64,000 nt of DNA from Clostridiaceae bacterium (GCA_902363375.1 CABIZX010000005.1:124001-188000); one strand, 5' to 3'; numbered from the stretch's first letter, positions 36,762 through 46,263 are shown. Notes: generated from the letters alone by a model not told the origin. Made by a program: numbers and translations.

Positions 36762-38363
36762 TTGAGTAAAGAATATGTACTTAGTATGGAGAATATCAAG
36801 AAAGAGTATTTTGGAAATTTAGTCTTAAAAGGAATAGATTTAAAACTAAGACATGGAGAAATTCATGCTCTCCTTGGAGAAAATGGAGCAGGAAAATCTA
36901 CATTAATGAATATACTGTTTGGTATGCCTGTAATACATGCCACTGGTGGGTTTGAAGGTGAAGTTTTTCTAAATGAAGAAAAAATAGACATAAAATCACC
37001 AAAGGATGCTATGGAACTAGGTATAGGAATGGTGCATCAAGAATTTATGCTTATACCAGGTTTTACTGTATCTGAAAATATAAAAATAAATAGAGAAATT
37101 ACAAAGTCTACATTCATTAGCAAGATTTTTGGTAAAAATCTAAAGAATTTAGACTTTAAGACCATGAATAAAGATGCTAGAACGGCGCTTGATACTATAG
37201 GAATCGGTATTGACGAATTAACATATGTATCATCGCTACCAGTAGGATATATGCAATTTGTAGAAATAGCTAGAGAAATAGATAAAAGTAATATGAAGGT
37301 TTTAGTATTTGATGAGCCTACAGCGGTACTTACAGAAAGTGAAGCAGAAACCTTAATGGATACTATGAAGATCTTATCAAGTAAAGGTATAGCAATTATA
37401 TTTATAACTCATAGATTAGATGAAGTTATGGCAGTGGCAGATAATGTAACGGTTCTAAGAGATGGGGAATATGTAAAGACATTGAGCAAGTCTGATACTA
37501 ATGTAATAGAGCTTGCAGAGCTTATGGTAGGACGCAAATTAGAAATTCTAAAAAGAACAGATAAAGAAGAGGTAGAAAAGCATTGCGAGAAGATTTTAGA
37601 GATTAAAAATTTAAGTGTAGATATGCCTGGAGAGAGAGTTAAGGGCATTAATTTAGATGTGTTAAAAGGAGAGATATTAGGGCTTGGAGGTCTTGCAGGT
37701 CAAGGTAAGATAGGTATAGCTAATGGAGTAATGGGATTATACCCTAGTGATGGAGAAGTTGCATTTCAAGGAAATTTATTAAAGCTTAATAACCCTAAAG
37801 AAGCCTTAAAAAGCGGTCTTGCTTTTGTATCAGAAGATAGAAGAGGAGTAGGCTTATTATTAGACGAGTCTATAGAACTTAATATTGCAGTAACAGCTAT
37901 GGAAGTTAAGAATAAATTCCTAAAGTCCTTTAGTTTTATGAAATTTGAAGACTCTAAAGAAATTAGAGCTTATGCAGATAAAATGATTAAAGCTTTAGAT
38001 ATAAGATGTACAGGACCAACACAAGTAACTAAGAGCTTAAGTGGAGGAAATCAGCAGAAAGTATGTATCGCTCGAGCCTTAGCATTAAGTCCTAGTATTT
38101 TATTTGTATCAGAGCCTACTAGGGGAATAGATATAGGAGCAAAAAAATTAGTCCTAGATACTCTTGTAAATTTGAATAAAGAAACAGGTATGACTATAGT
38201 TATAACTTCTAGTGAATTGGCAGAACTAAGAAGTATCTGTCATAGAATTGCAATAATTACTGAAGGAAAGGTAGCTGGAATATTGAAACCACAAGATAAG
38301 GATGCAAACTTTGGATTGTTAATGTCAGGTTTAGAAATACCGAGAGAGCAAGGAGTTGATTAA
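36762..38363 (+). CDS. ABC importer ATPase with two nucleotide-binding domains
   Basis: Started at TTG 36762, seven bases after GGGGGG, the protein has 533 residues; the upstream GTG at 36723 has no ribosome site. It has two fused ATPase domains like RbsA/MglA and BMP-type importers. The first has Walker A GENGAGKS (39-46), a weak signature SLPVGYMQFVEIARE and Walker B LVFDEPTAVLTE. The second has a degenerate Walker A (GLAGQGKIGI), intact signature LSGGNQQKVCIARAL and an E-to-S change after Walker B (LFVSEPTRGID). The second domain is therefore probably catalytically weak, as is usual here. It is followed by two permease genes. Confidence 0.9.
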   Translation: MSKEYVLSMENIKKEYFGNLVLKGIDLKLRHGEIHALLGENGAGKSTLMNILFGMPVIHATGGFEGEVFLNEEKIDIKSPKDAMELGIGMVHQEFMLIPGFTVSENIKINREITKSTFISKIFGKNLKNLDFKTMNKDARTALDTIGIGIDELTYVSSLPVGYMQFVEIAREIDKSNMKVLVFDEPTAVLTESEAETLMDTMKILSSKGIAIIFITHRLDEVMAVADNVTVLRDGEYVKTLSKSDTNVIELAELMVGRKLEILKRTDKEEVEKHCEKILEIKNLSVDMPGERVKGINLDVLKGEILGLGGLAGQGKIGIANGVMGLYPSDGEVAFQGNLLKLNNPKEALKSGLAFVSEDRRGVGLLLDESIELNIAVTAMEVKNKFLKSFSFMKFEDSKEIRAYADKMIKALDIRCTGPTQVTKSLSGGNQQKVCIARALALSPSILFVSEPTRGIDIGAKKLVLDTLVNLNKETGMTIVITSSELAELRSICHRIAIITEGKVAGILKPQDKDANFGLLMSGLEIPREQGVD

Positions 38364-38365
38364 AT

Positions 38366-39415
38366 ATGAAGGAAAAAATAAAAAACTTTATAGGAAAAGT
38401 AGGACTGCCAAGAATCATAATAGCTGGATTTTTCATATTGTTGTGTGTATTGGCTATACCATTGAATTTATCAGTTCCTATGTTAGTCTCTGACATACTA
38501 GTTAGATTTGGTATGAATGGAATTTTAGTTTTGGCTATGGTACCGGCTATTCTATGTGGCATAGGTCTAAATTTCGGATTACCTATAGGTATCCTTGCTG
38601 GAATATTAGGTGGGCTTATAAGTATAGAGTTAAATCTTAGTGGTGGATTAGGCTTTTTTGTAGGAACCATAATTGGAATTCCAATAGCCATATTATTTGG
38701 ATATTTATATGGTCAACTTCTTAATAAAGTCAAGGGTTCTGAAATGATGATAGCCACTTATGCCGGTTTTTCAGCTATATCATTAATGTGTATTGGGTGG
38801 CTACTATTACCATTTAATAGCACGGAAATTAAATGGCCAATAGGACAAGGGTTGAGAACAACTATAACTTTGGAAGGCAGATTTGCTAAGATTTTAGATA
38901 ATTTTTTAGCATTTAAGATAGGGGGAGTAACGATTCCTACTGGATTATTATTACTATTTTTTATAGGTTGTGTGATAGTATGGCTATTCTCTAAGAGTAA
39001 GACTGGAATTATGATGACAGCAGAAGGAAGTAATCCTAAGTTTGCCAAGGCTTCATCTATTCCAGTAGATAGAATGAGAATTATAGGTACTATTCTTTCA
39101 ACAGTTTTAGGCTCTATAGGAATAATGGTCTATTCTCAAAGCTATGGCTTTATACAGTTATATCAAGCACCTATGATGATGGGATTTGCGGCAGTAGCAG
39201 CAATTCTTATAGGAGGAGCATCTACAACTAAAGCTAAAATATCCCATGTAATAATAGGAACCTTTTTATTTCAAGGATTGCTAACGGTAGGTCTTCCAGT
39301 AATAAATCAAATGATAAAGGAAAGTAACCTATCAGAAGTTATAAGAATAATAGTTAGTAATGGTATTATAATTTATGCATTAACTAAAGCTAGGGGAGGT
39401 GCAGCACATGAATAA
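38366..39415 (+). CDS. ABC importer permease 1
   Basis: This 349-residue membrane protein (about nine to ten helices) belongs to the branched-chain/ribose-type permease fold (BPD_transp_2). The C-terminal half has EGSNPKFAKASSIPVDRMR, the coupling loop to the ATPase, and FAAVAAILIGGASTTKAKI, the family signature. Its ATG is three bases after the ATPase stop, and its end overlaps permease 2 by 8 bp, so the genes are translationally coupled. With permease 2 it forms a heterodimeric channel. Substrate unknown. Confidence 0.85.
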   Translation: MKEKIKNFIGKVGLPRIIIAGFFILLCVLAIPLNLSVPMLVSDILVRFGMNGILVLAMVPAILCGIGLNFGLPIGILAGILGGLISIELNLSGGLGFFVGTIIGIPIAILFGYLYGQLLNKVKGSEMMIATYAGFSAISLMCIGWLLLPFNSTEIKWPIGQGLRTTITLEGRFAKILDNFLAFKIGGVTIPTGLLLLFFIGCVIVWLFSKSKTGIMMTAEGSNPKFAKASSIPVDRMRIIGTILSTVLGSIGIMVYSQSYGFIQLYQAPMMMGFAAVAAILIGGASTTKAKISHVIIGTFLFQGLLTVGLPVINQMIKESNLSEVIRIIVSNGIIIYALTKARGGAAHE

Positions 39416-40664
39416 AGGTAGTTTTATAGGAAAAGCAAAAAACTATATTTTCAATAACATGGTAACTATACTTTTTGTTATTTTCTGCTTGATAGGACTA
39501 AGCTTATCAGGGCAACCTCTTTCTTTAGTATTAAACGAGCTAGTAATTAGAATCGCCAGAAACTCTTTCCTAGTACTTGCATTAATAATACCAGTAATTG
39601 CTGGAATGGGGCTTAACTTTGGTATTGTAATTGGAGCTATGGCAGCTCAAATTATAATAATTGCAGTTACACATTGGGGAATAGTAGGGGTTCCTGGATT
39701 CTTGCTATGTGTTTTACTTACAACCCCTGTAGCTATAATTTTTGGATACTTTACAGGAAAGTTGCTTAATAAAACAAAGGGACAAGAAATGATAACTAGT
39801 ATGATTCTAGGCTATTTTGCAAATGGATTATATCAATTATTATTCCTTTTCTTAGTTGGAACTATAATACCTATGAACAATCCAGTACTGATGATAAGCG
39901 GTGGGGTAGGAATTAAAAATACTGTAGATTTAACAGGTGGAATTAAATATGCTTTAGATAATATATTTAATAAATCCCTATACTATGTTGTATATAATAT
40001 GGCTCTAATAGCATTAGTTATATTTATTGCTTTAATAATATACTCATTAGTTAAGAAGAAAAAGAATCTAAAAGTCTTGATATTTAAAGCTATAATTTCG
40101 TTGATAGTATTTGTTGGTTGTCAAGTGAGAAGTGTAGCTGTGCTTTTAGATTATGTAAGTGTTCCAATTGTAACAATGCTTGTAATAGCAGCACTATGTA
40201 TATTCAATATACTTATATTTAAAACTAAACTCGGCCAAGATTTTAGAACAGTTGGTCAAAATTCTGTAGTGGCTAATGCTTCAGGAATAAATGTAGATAA
40301 AACTAGAATAAAAGCTATAGTTATATCTACAGTACTAGCAGCCTGGGGACAGATTATATTCTTACAGAATATAGGGACATTAAATACTTATGGAAGTCAT
40401 GAACAAGTTGGAATGTTTGCAATAGCAGCTATTCTTATAGGTGGGGCTACAGTATCTAAAGCAACTAATAAACAAGCTATTTTGGGTGTGATATTGTTCC
40501 ATACTTTATTTATTGTATCTCCAACAGCAGGAAAAAATCTATTCAATAATGCTCAAATTGGAGAATATTTCAGAGTATTTGTTGCTTATGGTGTAATTTG
40601 TGTATCCCTAGTTCTATATGCTTGGAAGGATTATGTTAAGGCAAAAGAGGAAGTAAGGTTATAG
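39408..40664 (+). CDS. ABC importer permease 2
   Basis: Started at the ATG at 39408 (AGGGGAGGTG upstream), it has 418 residues and about ten membrane helices. It shares the fold of permease 1: GMGLNFGIVIGAMAAQ, the coupling-loop region GQNSVVANASGINVDKTR, and MFAIAAILIGGATVSKA. An extra hydrophilic stretch near 210-225 (VKKKKNLK) separates the halves. It ends the operon; a shared terminator follows. The unlike permeases suggest a heterodimer, as in nucleoside BMP importers. Confidence 0.85.
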   Translation: MNKGSFIGKAKNYIFNNMVTILFVIFCLIGLSLSGQPLSLVLNELVIRIARNSFLVLALIIPVIAGMGLNFGIVIGAMAAQIIIIAVTHWGIVGVPGFLLCVLLTTPVAIIFGYFTGKLLNKTKGQEMITSMILGYFANGLYQLLFLFLVGTIIPMNNPVLMISGGVGIKNTVDLTGGIKYALDNIFNKSLYYVVYNMALIALVIFIALIIYSLVKKKKNLKVLIFKAIISLIVFVGCQVRSVAVLLDYVSVPIVTMLVIAALCIFNILIFKTKLGQDFRTVGQNSVVANASGINVDKTRIKAIVISTVLAAWGQIIFLQNIGTLNTYGSHEQVGMFAIAAILIGGATVSKATNKQAILGVILFHTLFIVSPTAGKNLFNNAQIGEYFRVFVAYGVICVSLVLYAWKDYVKAKEEVRL

Positions 40665-40678
40665 CAATAAAATATAAT

Positions 40679-40722
40679 GGCTATAGAGTACACAATATAA
40701 AAGGTACTCTATAGCCTATTTT
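40679..40722. terminator. Bidirectional terminator between the ABC operon and the histidine kinase
   Basis: GGCTATAGAGTAC (40679-40691) and GTACTCTATAGCC (40704-40716) pair perfectly, followed by TATTTTAGT. Confidence 0.85.
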
Positions 40723-40745
40723 AGTATAAGAATAATTATATAGTT

Positions 40746-42767
40746 TTACATATTTATATTAGAATCTATATCTGAAAACTCTACCATTAGCTTATCGCTA
40801 TTATCAGTGATATTTTGAGAAGCATAAGTCTCTATGTTAGTTTTATCGAATTCTTTTATAGGAAGAGTAAATATAAATTCGCAACCTTCATTTGGTTCGC
40901 TTTTAAGAATAATTGATCCATCTAAAAGTTCTACTAGAGACTTTACTAGAGATAGTCCAATACCACTGCCTTCTCTATCTTTAACCTTCTCATTTTTAAC
41001 TTGAGTAAACCTCTCAAAGATACTTCTTTGTTTATCTTTTGGAATTCCAATCCCAGTATCCTTTACTGAAACAGAGATGGAATTATCAGTACAATTTAGA
41101 GTTACATATATAGAACCACCCTTAGGAGTAAATTTTATAGCGTTAGATAGGAGATTTAATATAATTCTATCCAATTTTTCAGAATCAAGGGGCATGTAAG
41201 TCTCCTCTGTATTTGTATCAAATATTATAGAAATTCCTCTAGCAGAGGCATGCTCTACAACAGACATAGTAATATCCTCTACGACTTCTACTATATTTTT
41301 TACCTCTAGTTCTAGGTTATAAAACCCAGAATCAATTTTAGTCATATCAATTAAATTATTGATAAGCTTAAGGAGGCGAAAGCCATTTTGACGTATATAA
41401 ACTAGTTTCACTTCATCTTCTTTATTTGCAAATTTAAGTTTACCATTATCTTTATATATATCTAAAAGTTGTAGACCAGAAAGTATAACATTAAGTAAAG
41501 TACGTATTTCATGAGAGAAGTTAGCAAAGAATTCTGTTCTAATTTTATCACTTATTAGAAGTTCATCGTATCTCTTTTTAGCATCTATCATATTTTTAGC
41601 ATTATTAGTTTTTTGGATTGTTTGAATAGCCAACATTATCATACAGATAAATAATATCAAAAGTAAAACAATTACTATGCCTATAGAAACCCCTTTATTT
41701 ATCCAACTATCGTTGATAAATATGGTGTTCTCAGGGAGTGAAGATCTAGAAAGGCCGTGAGCTTTTAATTCAGCTGCATCAAATACAAGAGTACTACCTG
41801 GATCATATACGTCATATATTTCCTTAGGAATAGCACCATTTAACACACGGATAGAAGTTTCATATATGATTTTACTATGGTTTTTGGCGTATAATATATA
41901 GCCACCAATGGCACCATTACCGACATAGGTTTCATCAAAGGAATATATCGGTCCATCAGAATATTCATTTATAACATTTATAGTACTTTTAGGTGAAATT
42001 ATAATATTTGAACTATCTTTGAAGTTCCCAACAATTATAGATGGTATGTTATTGGGGTGTTGAGAGATTTGATAACACAAATCATCAATAGAGTTACTTT
42101 TAATAAAGTTGAATTTCACAACATTATCATAGTAAGGAATAGTATCTCTGACCTGATTTTCTATGCATTTAGATTTCATTGTGGCATCTAATAAAATATT
42201 GATTTCGGAAGTTTTGGGGTCTAATTGTAACATTAAATCAACTAAAGTAGGAACATTAATTGATTCCATTACTCCTGTAAAGTTATTGAAGGGATAAGAA
42301 GATAACTTAGCAACATCATTAATACCACCATATACTACAGGGATATCTGTAAATATACTGTTATTATAATAGTCACCTATAAAAGCCAAGGCTTCATCAT
42401 CTAAAGGAATAATTAAATCAAATTTAGTGTCTTCATATTTTAATGACCATAAATCTGCTTGTTTATCTAAATAGGATTTATCGTTATTTGACATGGATAA
42501 AGATTCTGTTCTTACGTGAATATTTAAATTGCTTGATATTAGTAAGTTTTTAAGATTATCTAATAAGTTAGATTCCCAAAGTTCAGCTTCACTTTGAGAA
42601 GTTAAGAGTAATACTTCCTTATATTTAATGATAGGCTGTTCGATACTACTTGAAGGCGCAGCAAAAGTCGTGATAGAGCTAAGCAACAAAATCGCAGTTA
42701 AAGCTAAACCAACTAAGATATATATAAACTTATTTCTTTTTGAGAAATTAATATGCTTACGATCCAT
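40746..42767 (-). CDS. Sensor histidine kinase with ABC solute-binding-like sensor domain (orphan)
   Basis: The 673-residue kinase has a TM/signal segment (about 13-36), an extracellular domain (40-355) resembling ABC_sub_bind (PF04392: DLIIPLDDEALAFIG, IPVVYGGIND), a second TM (358-382), then HisKA with His419 in NFSHEIRTLLN. The ATPase follows with the N box NLLSNAIKFTPKGG, G1 VKDTGIGIPKD and G2 GSGIGLSLV. The H box has Leu where almost all family members have Pro (HEIRTP). No response regulator lies beside it. It converges on the DUF3798 importer, so it may sense that ligand or control those genes; this is inference. Confidence 0.88.
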   Translation of the reverse strand: MDRKHINFSKRNKFIYILVGLALTAILLLSSITTFAAPSSSIEQPIIKYKEVLLLTSQSEAELWESNLLDNLKNLLISSNLNIHVRTESLSMSNNDKSYLDKQADLWSLKYEDTKFDLIIPLDDEALAFIGDYYNNSIFTDIPVVYGGINDVAKLSSYPFNNFTGVMESINVPTLVDLMLQLDPKTSEINILLDATMKSKCIENQVRDTIPYYDNVVKFNFIKSNSIDDLCYQISQHPNNIPSIIVGNFKDSSNIIISPKSTINVINEYSDGPIYSFDETYVGNGAIGGYILYAKNHSKIIYETSIRVLNGAIPKEIYDVYDPGSTLVFDAAELKAHGLSRSSLPENTIFINDSWINKGVSIGIVIVLLLILFICMIMLAIQTIQKTNNAKNMIDAKKRYDELLISDKIRTEFFANFSHEIRTLLNVILSGLQLLDIYKDNGKLKFANKEDEVKLVYIRQNGFRLLKLINNLIDMTKIDSGFYNLELEVKNIVEVVEDITMSVVEHASARGISIIFDTNTEETYMPLDSEKLDRIILNLLSNAIKFTPKGGSIYVTLNCTDNSISVSVKDTGIGIPKDKQRSIFERFTQVKNEKVKDREGSGIGLSLVKSLVELLDGSIILKSEPNEGCEFIFTLPIKEFDKTNIETYASQNITDNSDKLMVEFSDIDSNINM

Positions 42768-42816
42768 ACAATCACCTAATATACCTACACTTTGATTTTA
42801 AATTATATCTAATTGA

Positions 42817-42848
42817 CTTGGAATAAAAATTAAATTAAGCATTCCAAG
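42817..42848. repeat. 8-bp inverted repeat upstream of the histidine kinase
   Basis: CTTGGAAT (42817-42824) and ATTCCAAG (42841-42848) form a perfect inverted repeat with a 16-bp spacer, 50 bp from the kinase start. It is a possible operator; no similar site was noticed before the importer. Confidence 0.4.
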
Positions 42849-43014
42849 AAAGTATATATATCGACATAATAATTATATCATGAAAATCAAAGAGATGATA
42901 GAAAATTTTTAAGATTAGGTACATTAGATGCTGATATATTTAGAATGAAATGGAAGAATATATTATATACATTTCCATAAAATAATATTATTAAAAATAT
43001 TGGTGGGAGTATAT

Positions 43015-44115
43015 ATGAATAGCAATTATAGAGATAAATGTATCAAATGTATGGATTACGATAAAATAATAAAATCTCATTACGAAAATTTAAATTTTAA
43101 TGAGAATACAAAGGAAGAGAATGCTAATATTAAGTTAGAAGATGTGGTTTATAATAATTGTGAATTTAAAAATATAGATTTTAAGAATAGTAATTTTTCA
43201 AATGTAGTATTTATAAATTGCAGATTTATAAATTGTAGGTTTATTCATGGAAGGATAAGTTTAAGAAACTTCTTAGAATTTAATAAGTGTATATTAGATA
43301 ATATGCTTATTAATTCTTGTGATTTTTCATCTTTATATATAAGGAATTGTATCTTATATAAGGTAGATTTTAAAGATACCTTTATGAAAGGGTGCAACTT
43401 TATAAAAGATAGCTATGATGAAGTTAGATTTATTGATGATTGTAACTTAATGGATTGTATTATAAAAGATGTAGAAGGAGCTATGGATATAAAATTTATT
43501 AATGAAAAATCCTATACAAAACTTAATTATGGGTCTTATATAGGAAAATTTAATTATAAAAGTATGAAAAAAAATCATAATTGTATAACTGAAAATAAGT
43601 ATTGTAATTGTGCAGATAAAGCAAACTATTTAAATATAAGTTTTAGCTATATGGATTTTGGTGAGCAATTCTTAAGAAATCATATTGGAGGAAGATATGG
43701 AAGATGTTTTTATCAAAGCAAGTTAGCTTTCCATAAAACTCTTCAAGGTAGAAAAAAGTTTTATTCCTATGTAGCTAATATAGTTTGCGGATATGGAGAA
43801 AAGCCATATAGAAGTTTTATGCTATCCTTAATAATAATTTTAATATTTGCTTTCTTATATATGATTACTGGTATAAATTGTGCAAGTGGTACAATTGGAC
43901 TTAGAGAATTAGGAGATAATTTTTCCATTAGAATTCTTATAGAGAATATGATTTATTGCATTCACTTTAGTTTAGTTACCTTTTCTACAGTTGGGTATGG
44001 GGATTTATTGCCATACAACATGGCGGGAGTAATATTAACAAGTATAGAAATACTTTTAGGAGTTATAATGGTAGGAATTTGGACATCAACCTTAGTTAGA
44101 AAAATGACCAGATAG
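43015..44115 (+). CDS. Pentapeptide-repeat protein fused to a two-helix potassium channel domain
   Basis: Read from the ATG at 43015 (GGTGGGAG five bases upstream), it has 366 residues. Residues about 35-160 are pentapeptide repeats, a right-handed beta-helix (CEFKNIDFKNSNFSNVVF is typical), with many Cys at the second turn position. After a CXC-containing linker come two membrane helices (about 265-290 and 335-360) flanking a pore loop with the K+ filter TVGYGD at 325-330. It is thus an Ion_trans_2 channel with an N-terminal cytoplasmic beta-helix. The gating role of the repeats is unknown. The gene stands alone. Confidence 0.85.
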   Translation: MNSNYRDKCIKCMDYDKIIKSHYENLNFNENTKEENANIKLEDVVYNNCEFKNIDFKNSNFSNVVFINCRFINCRFIHGRISLRNFLEFNKCILDNMLINSCDFSSLYIRNCILYKVDFKDTFMKGCNFIKDSYDEVRFIDDCNLMDCIIKDVEGAMDIKFINEKSYTKLNYGSYIGKFNYKSMKKNHNCITENKYCNCADKANYLNISFSYMDFGEQFLRNHIGGRYGRCFYQSKLAFHKTLQGRKKFYSYVANIVCGYGEKPYRSFMLSLIIILIFAFLYMITGINCASGTIGLRELGDNFSIRILIENMIYCIHFSLVTFSTVGYGDLLPYNMAGVILTSIEILLGVIMVGIWTSTLVRKMTR

Positions 44116-44157
44116 AAATTTTAAAAACTTCAATGAAAAGTTTAAAAGAAATAAGAG

Positions 44158-44187
44158 TTGACAGGGAAAGTATAAGAATAATATAAT
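44158..44187 (+). promoter_or_regulatory. Consensus sigma-A promoter with no ORF downstream
   Basis: TTGACA (44158-44163), an 18-bp spacer and TATAAT (44182-44187): both hexamers match consensus exactly. No ORF with a ribosome site follows before the terminator at 44403. Confidence 0.65.
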
Positions 44188-44193
44188 ATTATT

Positions 44194-44436
44194 TATTGTC
44201 TATAAAAAGGTATATTTTAAAACTTTGCATAATAATTTACGTTAATATTATATGCCGCATATAATTTACAAATGAGATAGTAATGTTAATTGTATTTACA
44301 TATTTAATATGATATAAAAATATAAACTAAAAAAATTAAATAATTAAAGCTAATACCTTTAATACCTTAGGTATTATAGTAATTATACACACACTAAATA
44401 ATAAAAAAGTAAGGCTCCATACCTTACTTTTTTATT
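44194..44436 (+). ncRNA. Candidate small RNA of about 240 nt
   Basis: A perfect-consensus promoter at 44158-44187 and a terminator at 44403-44433 bracket about 240 bases with no SD-preceded ORF. Inside, ATTATATG/CATATAAT (44247-44265) and AATACC/GGTATT (near 44360-44375) can form hairpins. The terminator's T-run is on the plus strand, so it would end this transcript. No known RNA family is recognised. It may instead be antisense to the tail of the MutS-like gene. Confidence 0.4.
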
Positions 44437-44437
44437 A
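44403..44437. terminator. Bidirectional terminator
   Basis: AAAAAAGTAAGG (44403-44414) pairs with CCTTACTTTTTT (44422-44433). It serves the minus-strand MutS-like gene and any plus-strand transcript from the upstream promoter. Confidence 0.8.
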
Positions 44438-46000
44438 TATAAAACCTTCTATATGTTTTGCTCTTTCAAAGGAATTCTCTATTATTTCATCTGGATATCC
44501 AAGATATTTCAAAAGTTTTATAGCATTTTTAGTTTGAGATACACCCTTTTTCAGTTTATAGTCAAAGGAAAGACCTTCCTTATTACTAACGTCCTCGCTA
44601 AAGTAAAAGAAATCATAATTATCCTTAAGAATATCAGCTAATTCTCTATCATGAGTGGCAACAATAGATATTACTTTCTTAGAATTAATATATTTTAAAA
44701 TCTCAGCAGAGGATGCAATTCTTTCTACAGGGTTTGTACCTCTAAAGATCTCATCTATAGCACAGAAAATAGGAAGCTGCTTCTCGGTAGCTTTTATAAT
44801 TCTAAGGATAGATTCAGCTTCAGCCATATAATAGCTCTTTCCAGAATTTACATCATCACTAGGACTAATTGAAGATACAACATTGAAAAAGCTAGCTTCA
44901 TAATTTTTAGCTAGTACAAAATTGAAGCTTTGTGCAAATACTATGTTGATTCCAAGCATTCTTAAAAATGTTGACTTTCCGGACATATTAGTACCTGTAA
45001 GAATAATACCATGTTTATTGATATTAATAGAGTTTGCAACAGGATTTTTAACAAGAGGATGAACTCCTTCACATATATCTAACTTTATATCCTTAGAAAA
45101 CTTTGGCTTAACGTATTGTATATCAAGTCCACTTTGATAACTTGCTAAGGAAGTTAAAGCTTCTATCTCTCCAATGGTGTAATATAGATCTAGAATAGAT
45201 TCTTTTTTATCCTTAAGTTCACTACTTAGCTTATAATAAGTAGTTTCTTCTAATAAAAGGGGTGCGGATATAAATTCAAAGAAACCTTCAAACATAGTAG
45301 TAAATTCAAGAAATCTAGTTCCTCTATCAATTACCTTTATACTATTTAAAATATCATTAATGTGACTTTTATAATCTTTAAGTTGAGGAATATTAAGATT
45401 TTTTAATTTTTTAGAAGCAATGATTATTTTTCTTAGGTACAATAATCCCTTATCTTTAATATTTTTAGATTCAGCTATATTTATAAAGGTATTAATCCAT
45501 AGAATAACAAATAAAGCAACCATATACTTAATATTTCTTGTAAGTATAGCAGTGAGCACCATAGCTAGAGGAAGAACTTTACCTAAAAATGTATATAAAT
45601 AATATTTAGCTTTATTTACTTTAAGATAGGTTTCTAACATCTCTATAAAACAATCCTTATTATCAAATCCCATATTAAAAAAATGCACCTGTATTTTATA
45701 CTTTATATCTTCATTTTCCTTAAAAAAGTCAATTAAGCTACTTCTCTTATTAAGAATATCTTCATCAGTGATAATATTTCTTATCATAGAATATAAAGCA
45801 GACTCACCTGCACTACTATAAGTTCTATCAATTTTTTCATAAACTGTGTTCATATCTAAATCATTAAAACTTTGTTCATCTAAAAAATATTCAGTTTTTG
45901 GTTGGATATCAAATAATCTTCTAATAGATTTAAAGTTACGAATCCTTTCTTTATCTCGTTTTGAATCTTTCTTAATAAAATCTAATATGTTTCTAGACAA
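44435..46000 (-). CDS. Membrane-anchored MutS-like ATPase
   Basis: Started at TTG 46000 (GGGAG seven bases upstream) it has 521 residues; the ATG at 46024 has no ribosome site. The C-terminal half is a MutS-family ATPase: Walker A GTNMSGKST (336-344), SSISPSDDVNSGKSYYMAEA, Walker B AIDEIFRGTNP and VATHDRELAD. It lacks the mismatch-recognition domain and has two hydrophobic helices (about 135-152 and 157-175) before a clamp-like helical region. It belongs to the MutS-related proteins of unknown function common in Firmicutes, and is not MutS1 or MutS2 (no Smr domain). Confidence 0.82.
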   Translation of the reverse strand: MSRNILDFIKKDSKRDKERIRNFKSIRRLFDIQPKTEYFLDEQSFNDLDMNTVYEKIDRTYSSAGESALYSMIRNIITDEDILNKRSSLIDFFKENEDIKYKIQVHFFNMGFDNKDCFIEMLETYLKVNKAKYYLYTFLGKVLPLAMVLTAILTRNIKYMVALFVILWINTFINIAESKNIKDKGLLYLRKIIIASKKLKNLNIPQLKDYKSHINDILNSIKVIDRGTRFLEFTTMFEGFFEFISAPLLLEETTYYKLSSELKDKKESILDLYYTIGEIEALTSLASYQSGLDIQYVKPKFSKDIKLDICEGVHPLVKNPVANSININKHGIILTGTNMSGKSTFLRMLGINIVFAQSFNFVLAKNYEASFFNVVSSISPSDDVNSGKSYYMAEAESILRIIKATEKQLPIFCAIDEIFRGTNPVERIASSAEILKYINSKKVISIVATHDRELADILKDNYDFFYFSEDVSNKEGLSFDYKLKKGVSQTKNAIKLLKYLGYPDEIIENSFERAKHIEGFI

Positions 46001-46174
46001 TATATCACTCCCTATATGTATCATTATTTAAATTATAACTTATTATTACATGCATCTTCAATAACTATAGAATTTAAAGATAAATAGGAATTATAGAGGT
46101 AGTAGAATTTTAAAGTTTATACGGATATATGTTAGTTATTAAAACATTTTGAAGAAGGATTCTAGAGTTTATGG

Positions 46175-46180
46175 TATAAT
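46175..46180 (+). promoter_or_regulatory. Extended -10 promoter element before the P-loop/S24 fusion
   Basis: TATAAT at 46175-46180 is preceded by TGG, giving an extended -10 (TGGTATAAT). The -35 is weak. The gene starts 84 bp downstream. Confidence 0.45.
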
Positions 46181-46263
46181 AGTATGTATATTATAAGTGT
46201 AAAGAAGATGAGAATCTTAATCAGATATCTATGAGGATGTAAATGAAGGATGGAGGTGATTTT

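Noticed and set aside
44435-46000. Call as mismatch-repair MutS
   Set aside because: It lacks the mismatch-recognition and connector domains and has membrane helices, so only a MutS-like ATPase is claimed.
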